Below, in pieces: positions 1 to 5,610 of a stretch of DNA of 7,540 nt. Numbering within the stretch: the stretch's first letter is position 1; the number at the start of each line of letters is the position of its first letter. A program made the translations under genes and the position numbers. The notes below the pieces were generated by a model that was not told the origin of the DNA, ran no database searches, and saw only the letters and a program-made list of their open reading frames with translations. The stretch comes from an uncultured Clostridia bacterium (GTDB taxonomy: Bacteria > Bacillota > Clostridia > Oscillospirales > Oscillospiraceae), in contig CAMJHX010000061.1 in assembly GCA_946405655.1 (NCBI GenBank), positions 1 to 7,540 of the forward strand, written 5' to 3'.

Positions 1-259
1 GCTTGTCGGCGTCCTCGCTGCGGGCGGTGAGCATGATGATCGGCACGGTGGAGAACTGGCGGATCTGCTGGCAGGCCTCGAGCCCGTCCACCTTCGGCAT
101 CATGAGATCGAGGAGGATGACGGCATAGTCGCCGCTGCGCGCGAGCTCCACGGCGGCCTCGCCGTCATAGCAGGCGTCCACCTCGTAGCCCTCGTTTTCC
201 AGATTGAACTTGATGCCCTTGACGATGGTCTTCTCATCATCGACGACGAGTATTTTCAT
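1..259 (-). CDS. Response regulator, receiver domain (N-terminal part, cut by window edge)
   Basis: The 86 visible codons start at ATG 259 and read off the left edge. They form most of a CheY-like receiver domain: MKILVVDDE at the N-terminus with the acidic pair D7/D8 that binds Mg2+, the phospho-acceptor D51 in LLDLMMPKVDG, and the switch threonine T78 in PIIMLTAR. The conserved lysine of beta-5 and any output domain lie outside the window. The sequence style is that of OmpR/PhoB-type regulators, so a winged-helix DNA-binding domain and a partner histidine kinase downstream are expected but not seen. The start is supported by GGGAGGA (AAGGGAGGAACCCTT read on the minus strand) 6-7 bases upstream. 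The gene is divergent from dacF, with 110 bases between the two starts. Receiver-domain identity is secure; the subfamily is inference. Confidence 0.93.
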   Translation of the reverse strand, partial: MKILVVDDEKTIVKGIKFNLENEGYEVDACYDGEAAVELARSGDYAVILLDLMMPKVDGLEACQQIRQFSTVPIIMLTARSEDADK

Positions 260-286
260 AAGGGTTCCTCCCTTCGACAATTTCAT

Positions 287-315
287 TTGCTTTTCGACGG
301 CAAAAACAGTATAAT
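287..315 (+). promoter_or_regulatory. Sigma-A type promoter of dacF
   Basis: TTGCTT (287-292) and a perfect TATAAT (310-315) are separated by exactly 17 bases, the optimal spacing for the housekeeping sigma factor. Transcription would begin near 322, giving a leader of about 48 bases before the dacF ATG. The predicted start falls in the short inverted repeat GGGTACACCC (321-330). No operator for a known regulator was recognised. Confidence 0.65.
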
Positions 316-336
316 GGCACGGGTACACCCCATACT

Positions 337-365
337 ATTATAATATACCATAGTTTATCGGAGAA
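337..365 (-). promoter_or_regulatory. Possible promoter of the response regulator gene
   Basis: On the minus strand a perfect -10 hexamer TATAAT lies at 337-342. A poor -35 candidate (TTCTCC, 360-365) sits 17 bases upstream. The -10 is part of the 10-bp palindrome TATTATAATA (336-345), so it can be read in either direction. A second minus-strand -10-like hexamer, TATACT, is at 308-313, without a good -35. The call rests mainly on the -10 and on the need for a leftward promoter in this divergent gap. Confidence 0.25.
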
Positions 366-369
366 AACC

Positions 370-1836
370 ATGAGAAATTCAAAGCCGATTCTGCTGATTC
401 TGATTCTGTGTCTGGCGCTGACGCTCTGCGTGCCGGCGTTCGCCGTGGACACCCCGGCGAACTACTCCGCCGGCGGCGAGGCGCAGCCCGCGCCGGACAT
501 TCACGCGCGGTGCGCGCTGCTGTGCGATCTGGAGTCCGGGCAGACCTATTACGCCCGCAACGCCGACCAGAAGGCCTACCCCGCGAGCCTGACGAAGGTC
601 ATGACGGTGCTCCTCGCGCTCGAGGCGCTCGACCGCGGCGAGGTACAGCTCACGGACGAGGTGACCGCCGGCGCCGACGCGCGCCAGGGTCTGGACGAGG
701 AATCCAGCACGGCGGGCATCCAGCCGGGCGAGACGATGACCTTTGAGCAATATCTCTACTGCGCGATGATCTCCTCGGCGAACGAGGCCTGCAACGTGAT
801 CGGCGCGCATCTCGCCGGCAGCATCGACGCCTTTGTCCAGCGCATGAACGACCGCGCCGCCGAGCTCGGCTGCAAGGGCACGCACTTCATGAACCCGCAC
901 GGCATGCCGGACGACAATCACTACACGACGGCAGCGGATCTCCGACTGATCGCGGAGGAGGCGCTGAAGTACCCCCTCTTCGAGACGATCAGCAACACGC
1001 TCAGCTACTCCATCCCCGCGACGAACATGAGCGACGCGCGCGTGCTGCAGAACACGAACGGGCTGATTAACCCGAACGCCGTCATGTATCCGAACTACCT
1101 CTATGAGCCTGCCGCCGGCATCAAGACCGGCCACACGAACGCCGCGGGCTACTGCCTGATCTCCACGGCGGAGAAAAACACGGTGAGGCTCCTGTGCATC
1201 GTGCTCGGAAGCGACACCTCCGAGAAGGCGGACGGCACGCTCGACTTCCACAACTTCACAGACTCGATCGACCTCTACGAGTGGCTCTACAACCACTTCA
1301 GCATCCAGACCGTCGTGAGCGCGGACACGCCGATGGCGGACGTCGCGGTCGAGATGGGCTCGGACGCCGACCGCGTGACCGTGCATCCGCAGTCGGATCT
1401 TGCCGCGGTGCTGCCGAACGACACGGATCTCTCCCTGTATCAGAAGGACATCACGATCTTCTCTGAGCGGGACGGGACGCCGGTCGTGGCGCCGGTGCAC
1501 GCCGGCGACGTGCTGGGCGAGCTCGTGGTCTCGAAGGACGGGCAGGAGCTCGGGCGCATCCCGCTCGTGGCGAGCGTGGACGTGTCGCTGAGCCACGGCG
1601 TGTATCTCAAGCAGGGGCTGCACAGCTTCTTCGCCAAGCCCGTGGTGCTCATCGCGCTGCTGCTGGTGCTCGCGGTCGTGATCGTCTATCTCATCAGCTA
1701 CATTCGCTACCAGCGCCGCCGCCGCGAGAGAGCCAGAGAAATGCGCCGCCGCCGGCAGCAGGAGGAAGCCCTTTTCCGCCAGCAGCAGGAAGAAGCCATG
1801 CGGAGGGAGTTTGAGAGAGGCGGCAGAAGAAGATAA
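370..1836 (+). CDS. dacF: D-alanyl-D-alanine carboxypeptidase (PBP5/DacF family) with extended basic C-terminal tail
   Basis: This is a serine DD-carboxypeptidase that removes the terminal D-Ala of peptidoglycan stem peptides outside the membrane. Residues 1-25 are a signal peptide (basic start, Leu-rich core, cleavage probably after AFA). The transpeptidase domain has all three penicillin-binding motifs: SLTK at 73-76 (S73 nucleophile, K76), SAN at 136-138 and KTG at 252-254. A PBP5-type C-terminal beta domain follows at about 312-405. Residues 424-446 form a strong membrane helix. The last 40 or so residues are highly charged, with Arg runs and two similar RQQEEA/RQQQEEA blocks. At 488 residues it is about 90-100 longer than typical family members, which usually end in an amphipathic anchor helix. 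The ATG at 370 is preceded by GGAG (360-363) with a 6-base gap. The gene stands alone, convergent with the rnf operon. The family is certain; dacF rather than another dac symbol is a convention for Firmicutes. Confidence 0.95.
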   Translation: MRNSKPILLILILCLALTLCVPAFAVDTPANYSAGGEAQPAPDIHARCALLCDLESGQTYYARNADQKAYPASLTKVMTVLLALEALDRGEVQLTDEVTAGADARQGLDEESSTAGIQPGETMTFEQYLYCAMISSANEACNVIGAHLAGSIDAFVQRMNDRAAELGCKGTHFMNPHGMPDDNHYTTAADLRLIAEEALKYPLFETISNTLSYSIPATNMSDARVLQNTNGLINPNAVMYPNYLYEPAAGIKTGHTNAAGYCLISTAEKNTVRLLCIVLGSDTSEKADGTLDFHNFTDSIDLYEWLYNHFSIQTVVSADTPMADVAVEMGSDADRVTVHPQSDLAAVLPNDTDLSLYQKDITIFSERDGTPVVAPVHAGDVLGELVVSKDGQELGRIPLVASVDVSLSHGVYLKQGLHSFFAKPVVLIALLLVLAVVIVYLISYIRYQRRRRERAREMRRRRQQEEALFRQQQEEAMRREFERGGRRR

Positions 1837-1842
1837 TACAAA

Positions 1843-1869
1843 AAGAGAGTCTGCATCGCAGGCTCTCTT
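1843..1869. terminator. Bidirectional intrinsic terminator between dacF and rnfB
   Basis: A 12-bp stem (AAGAGAGTCTGC, 1843-1854, pairing with GCAGGCTCTCTT, 1858-1869, with one G-T wobble) closes a 3-base loop. It starts 6 bases after the dacF stop and ends 17 bases from the rnfB stop. On the minus strand the stem is followed by five T residues, so it fits best as the rnf operon terminator. On the plus strand it is followed by the weaker tract TATTAATT and can also end dacF transcription. Confidence 0.85.
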
Positions 1870-1886
1870 ATTAATTAGGATTGATT

Positions 1887-2705
1887 TTACGCTTCCTTCT
1901 TAACCATGACCTGGTCCTTCAGGATACCGCGCGGGCAGATGTCTACGCAGTGACCGCACTGGACGCACTTGCTGTAGTCGATGCGGGCGAGGAAGTTCTC
2001 GACCTTGATCGCGTCCGCCGGGCACTCCTTCTGGCACTTCATGCAGCCGATGCAGCCGACGTCGCAGATCTTGCGGGTGACGGCGCCCTTGTTCTCGTTG
2101 CGGCAGGCCTGCAGAACGGTCTGCTTGTAGGGAACCTCCTGCACGAGCTTCTTCGGGCAGGCGTCACGGCAGGCCATGCAGCCGACGCACTTGTCGCGGT
2201 CGACCTTGGCGACGCCGTTGATGACGTGCATGGCGTCGAACTTGCAGGCGCGCTCGCAGTTGCCGAGACCGATGCAGGCGAAGGTGCACTCCTTGTTGCT
2301 CTTGCCGCCGAAGAGCATGGCGGCCTGGCAGTCCTTGGGACCGGTGTACTCGAAGCGAGGCACCGCCACATCGGAGCAGCCGGAGCAGGGCACGAAGGCG
2401 ACCATCTTTTCGCCGGCGCCGGCGGAGACGCCCATGATCTCGGCGACCTTGGCAGCGCACTCCGCGCCGCCCGCGACGCACTTGTTCGTGGGAGCCTTGC
2501 CCTCGGCGACCGCCTTGGCATAACCGTCGCAGCCGGGGAAGCCGCAGCCGCCGCAGTTGGCGCCCGCGAGACATTCACGGATGGCGGCCTCTCTGGGGTC
2601 GACCTCGACATGGAAGATCTTGGCCGCGAAGGCCAGAGCCGCGCCGAAGATCGCGCCCATGGCGCCGAGCACGGCGATGGCGATGAGAATGTTGGTAAAG
2701 TTCAT
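1887..2705 (-). CDS. rnfB: Rnf complex subunit RnfB, ferredoxin-accepting iron-sulfur protein
   Basis: RnfB is the cytoplasmic electron entry subunit of the ferredoxin:NAD+ oxidoreductase. Residues 4-26 form an N-terminal membrane helix. The Fe-S domain typical of RnfB follows, with C51, C54 and C59 in NCGGCGFPGC and C76. A middle Cys-rich region has C107, C110, C126, C140, C144, C150 and C154. Three further CxxCxxCxxxC motifs are C173/176/179/183, C218/221/224/228 and C247/250/253/257. The protein has 27 cysteines in 272 residues, enough for about six clusters; this is longer than E. coli RsxB (about 190) and matches the multi-ferredoxin RnfB of clostridia. GGAGGG lies in the 12-base gap after rnfA, directly behind the rnfA stop codon. 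It is the last gene of the operon, followed by the terminator. Identity is secure; the cluster count is inferred from motifs. Confidence 0.97.
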   Translation of the reverse strand: MNFTNILIAIAVLGAMGAIFGAALAFAAKIFHVEVDPREAAIRECLAGANCGGCGFPGCDGYAKAVAEGKAPTNKCVAGGAECAAKVAEIMGVSAGAGEKMVAFVPCSGCSDVAVPRFEYTGPKDCQAAMLFGGKSNKECTFACIGLGNCERACKFDAMHVINGVAKVDRDKCVGCMACRDACPKKLVQEVPYKQTVLQACRNENKGAVTRKICDVGCIGCMKCQKECPADAIKVENFLARIDYSKCVQCGHCVDICPRGILKDQVMVKKEA

Positions 2706-2717
2706 TTCCGGCCCTCC

Positions 2718-3308
2718 TTAGACGATCTTCATGCCGGAGAAGCCCATGAACGCGAGGGCGATCAGGCCGGCGGTGACGAGAGCGATCGGGAAACCGTTGA
2801 AGCTCTCGGGATAGTCCGCAAACTCGATCTTCTCGCGCACGGTGGCCATCAGGCAGATGGCGAGCATGAAGCCCGCGCCGCCGGTGACGCCGTAGACCAC
2901 GCTCTGCAGGAAGTTGAAGCTGTACTGGGTGTTCAGCAGGACGACGCCGAGCACCGCGCAGTTGGTGGTGATCAGCGGCAGGTAGATGCCGAGCGCCGAA
3001 TACAGGGAGGGAACGGATTTCTTCAGGAACATCTCGACGAACTGCACGAGCACGGCGATGACCAGGATGTAGGCGATGGTCTGCAGGAACTCGAGGTGGA
3101 GCGTGACGAGGATGTACTCATTCACGATCCAGCAGATCGCGGAGGCGAGACCCATGACGAAGATGACCGCGAGACCCATGCCGGCGGCGGTGTCGATCTT
3201 GGACGAGCAGCCGAGGAACGGGCAGCAGCCGAGGAACTGCGAGAAGATGAAGTTGTTGATGAAGATGGCACTCAGTACGATCTCAATGATGGTTGCGTTG
3301 GCATTCAT
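2718..3308 (-). CDS. rnfA: Rnf complex membrane subunit RnfA
   Basis: RnfA is a 196-residue integral membrane protein with about six hydrophobic segments. It pairs with its homologue RnfE as inverted halves and shares an intramembrane [2Fe-2S] cluster in the ion-pumping core. The family signatures are present: NNFIFSQFLGCCPFLG near the N-terminus with the conserved C29, and PLITTNCAVLG with the conserved C117. The ending GFSGMKIV is also typical. Two additional cysteines, C28 and C34, flank the conserved C29. The start overlaps the rnfE stop by 4 bases (ATGA), and its ribosome binding site AAGGAGGGTG lies inside the last rnfE codons, so translation is probably coupled. Its own stop abuts the rnfB ribosome binding site. 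Confidence 0.97.
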   Translation of the reverse strand: MNANATIIEIVLSAIFINNFIFSQFLGCCPFLGCSSKIDTAAGMGLAVIFVMGLASAICWIVNEYILVTLHLEFLQTIAYILVIAVLVQFVEMFLKKSVPSLYSALGIYLPLITTNCAVLGVVLLNTQYSFNFLQSVVYGVTGGAGFMLAICLMATVREKIEFADYPESFNGFPIALVTAGLIALAFMGFSGMKIV

Positions 3309-3976
3309 ACGTTAGCACCCTCCTTCTCTTTCGCTTCCTTTTTCTTTTCGCTCTTCTTGAGCACATACTGCATCAGCGCGATCAGGCAGCCCAGCGTGAT
3401 GAAGCCGCCGATCGGGAGCGTGAGAACCAGCGCGCCGTATTCACTCGGGAAGATGTGGATGCCGGAGCCGGTGCCGATGCCGTTGGTGGTGTTGAAGATG
3501 CCGGAGCCGAAGGAGCCCTTGCCGAGGAACTCGCGGATCACGCACATGCAGATCAGCACGCAGGTGTAGCCCAGACCCTGGAAGATGCCGTCGAAGAAGC
3601 TCGCGCCGACGGGATTCTTCTGGCAGAAGGCCTCCGCGCGGCCGATGATGATGCAGTTGACGACGATCAGGGGGATGAACACGCCGAGGCTTTCGCTCAG
3701 CGCGGGGATGAACGCCTGCAGCATGAGGTCGACGATCGTGACGAAGCCGGCGATGACGAGCACGAAGATCGCGAGGCGGATATCGTTCGGGATGATCTTA
3801 CGGATCAGGGAGATGACGACGTTGCAGCACGTCAGAATGATCAGGACCGAGAAGCCCATGCCGATGCCGTTGAAGAGGCTCGTCGTGATGGCCATGGTGG
3901 CGCACATGCCGAGCAGCTGCACGAGCACGGGGTTGTTGGTAATAAGGCCCTCTTTGAATTGCTGTTTGATATTCAT
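3305..3976 (-). CDS. rnfE: Rnf complex membrane subunit RnfE
   Basis: RnfE is the 223-residue homologue and partner of RnfA in the membrane core, with about six transmembrane segments. The conserved cysteines proposed to hold the shared [2Fe-2S] cluster are C25 (LVQLLGMCATMAIT) and C108 (IPLIVVNCIIIGRAEAF). The proline that usually follows the first cysteine is alanine here (A26). The last 17 residues form a charged cytoplasmic-type tail (KKSEKKKEAKEKEGANV) whose codons contain the rnfA ribosome binding site. The gene starts 12 bases after rnfG with AGGAGG in that gap, and overlaps rnfA by 4 bases. Confidence 0.97.
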   Translation of the reverse strand: MNIKQQFKEGLITNNPVLVQLLGMCATMAITTSLFNGIGMGFSVLIILTCCNVVISLIRKIIPNDIRLAIFVLVIAGFVTIVDLMLQAFIPALSESLGVFIPLIVVNCIIIGRAEAFCQKNPVGASFFDGIFQGLGYTCVLICMCVIREFLGKGSFGSGIFNTTNGIGTGSGIHIFPSEYGALVLTLPIGGFITLGCLIALMQYVLKKSEKKKEAKEKEGANV

Positions 3977-3988
3977 GTCCGGCCTCCT

Positions 3989-4570
3989 TTACAGCGATTT
4001 GACGGCGTCGATGACCGTCTGGATCTCGGTGACGACCGCGCGGCTGGTGAGCGTCGCGCCGGAGATGGCGGACACGGAGCCGCCGTCCTTCGAGAGCTTC
4101 GCGCCGTCGGTCAGACCGACCATGCTCTGCGGGAAGGGATCGGTGGGATCGGCAGCCTTGGCGCCGAGGCCGGAGGTCTCGGAGTGCTCGGTCACGCCGA
4201 TGCCGGTGCAGGTGAGGTCATTGTCCAGACCGATGACCATCGTGATCATGCCCTGCGCGCCGGAGAAGGTGGTCTCGGCGACGTAGCCGATGTCGTTGCC
4301 GTTTGCGTCCTTCGCGGCGGAGAGCTTGGTGATGGAGTTGGAGGGATCGTTGGCGTAGGAGCCGGCGTCGATCTCTTCATAGGTGTTGCCGTCGCCGGGC
4401 ATGACCATGGCGTAAGCGGCGTCGCGCTTGCCGTTCAGGTACTGCTCGATGGGGCCCCTGGTGATTTCGTTCACCACGCCGAGAACCAGCGCGATGACCG
4501 CGGCGACCGCGAGCAGAACCAGAGCGAGCTTGAGGATCTGGCCGCCGCCGGACTGTTTGGTTTCCGTCAT
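3989..4570 (-). CDS. rnfG: Rnf complex flavoprotein subunit RnfG
   Basis: RnfG is a 193-residue subunit anchored by one N-terminal helix (about 12-34), with its FMN-binding domain on the outer side of the membrane. It passes electrons between the RnfA/E core and RnfD. The FMN is attached covalently to a threonine in the S/T-G-A-T motif, seen here as SGATLTS at 170-176, making T173 the expected acceptor. TEHSETSGLGAK (127-138) is another family hallmark. The Asp normally six residues before the acceptor Thr is Ser here (S167). Attachment needs the flavin transferase ApbE, which is not in this window. The start overlaps the rnfD stop (ATGA), and its ribosome binding site AAAGGAGG is inside the rnfD tail codons. 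Confidence 0.96.
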   Translation of the reverse strand: MTETKQSGGGQILKLALVLLAVAAVIALVLGVVNEITRGPIEQYLNGKRDAAYAMVMPGDGNTYEEIDAGSYANDPSNSITKLSAAKDANGNDIGYVAETTFSGAQGMITMVIGLDNDLTCTGIGVTEHSETSGLGAKAADPTDPFPQSMVGLTDGAKLSKDGGSVSAISGATLTSRAVVTEIQTVIDAVKSL

Positions 4571-5610
4571 TGTGCTGCCGCCTCCTTTGCTTCTTTCTTG
4601 GCTGCCTTGGCGGCTGCCTTCTTTGCCTTCACGTCTTCACGCGTGACGCCGAACTGGCGGCGCTGCGTGAGCTGATCGAGGAACCACGCGCAGCAGTTCA
4701 TGATCAGGATCGCGAAGCTGACGCCCTCCGGGTAACCGCCGAAGCGACGGATGACGACCGTGAGGATGCCGCAGCCCGCGCCGTAGATCAGGCGGGCGTT
4801 GAAGCCCGTGGGGCTGGTGGAGTAATCGGTGGCCATGAAGATGGCGCCGAGCATCAGACCGCCGGAGAGGAGGTTGTAGACCATCCAGTCGACGTGGCTG
4901 TACTCGCTGCCGCCGCCGAAGATCAGGCTGAGCACGGCGACCGTGCCGATGAAGGCGACGGGGATGTGCCAGGTGATGACCTTGCGGCAGATGAGGTAGA
5001 TGCCGCCGAGCAGAAGCGCGGCCGCGCTGATCTCACCGAAGCAGCCGGGCATCCGGCCGATGAACATGTCGGCAACGGTGAAGTACTCGGGCAGGGCGAC
5101 GCCCGCCTTCATGGAGCTGAGCGGGGTGGCCATCGTGATCGCGTCGACAGAGGCCTTCAGACCGTTGGGGGTGGTCCAGCGGGTCATGAGCATGGCGTAG
5201 GACGCAAACAGGAAGGCGCGGCCCGCGAGCGCGGGGTTCAGGAAGTTGGTGCCGATGCCGCCGTAGAGCTGCTTGACGAACACGATCGCGAAGAACGCGC
5301 CGATGATCGGCAGCCAGAACGGAGCGTTGGCGGGAAGGGTCATGGCGAGGAGCAGACCCGTGACGACGGCGGAGAGATCGCCGATCGTGGCGTGCTTATG
5401 CAGGAGCTTGCGGTAAGCCCACTCGAAGAACACGCAGGAGAGCACGCTCGTGCAGACGGGGATCAGGGCCTTGAAGCCGAACTGCCAGACGCCGACGCAG
5501 ATGGCAGGGATCAGGGCGATGATCACATCGAGCATGATGTTCGACGTGCCGCGCGGAGCGCGGACCTGAGGCTGATAGCCGGCGTCAAACGTATATTCTT
5601 TTCTTGTCAT
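4567..5610 (-). CDS. rnfD: Rnf complex membrane flavoprotein subunit RnfD
   Basis: RnfD is a 347-residue polytopic membrane protein of the NqrB/RnfD family with several hydrophobic segments from about residue 28 to 312. It carries covalently bound FMN, and in many family members riboflavin. The flavinylation site is DAITMATPL at 156-164, with T162 the likely acceptor and D156 in the expected place. LYGGIGTNFLNPALAGRAFL (115-134) and FMATDYSTSP (258-267) are family signatures. The last 20 or so residues after the final membrane helix are a Lys/Ala/Glu-rich tail that contains the rnfG ribosome binding site in its codons. The gene overlaps rnfC and rnfG by 4 bases each, and AAAAAGGAGG inside the rnfC tail supports the ATG start. 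Confidence 0.97.
   Translation of the reverse strand: MTRKEYTFDAGYQPQVRAPRGTSNIMLDVIIALIPAICVGVWQFGFKALIPVCTSVLSCVFFEWAYRKLLHKHATIGDLSAVVTGLLLAMTLPANAPFWLPIIGAFFAIVFVKQLYGGIGTNFLNPALAGRAFLFASYAMLMTRWTTPNGLKASVDAITMATPLSSMKAGVALPEYFTVADMFIGRMPGCFGEISAAALLLGGIYLICRKVITWHIPVAFIGTVAVLSLIFGGGSEYSHVDWMVYNLLSGGLMLGAIFMATDYSTSPTGFNARLIYGAGCGILTVVIRRFGGYPEGVSFAILIMNCCAWFLDQLTQRRQFGVTREDVKAKKAAAKAAKKEAKEAAAQ

Noticed and set aside
339..344. Second plus-strand TATAAT upstream of dacF
   Set aside because: The bases 17 upstream (GGCACG) do not resemble a -35, and the hexamer is part of a short palindrome. The promoter at 287-315 is better.
379..1623. Long minus-strand reading frame opposite dacF
   Set aside because: Arg/Val/His-rich shadow of the dacF codons with no ribosome binding site or family resemblance.
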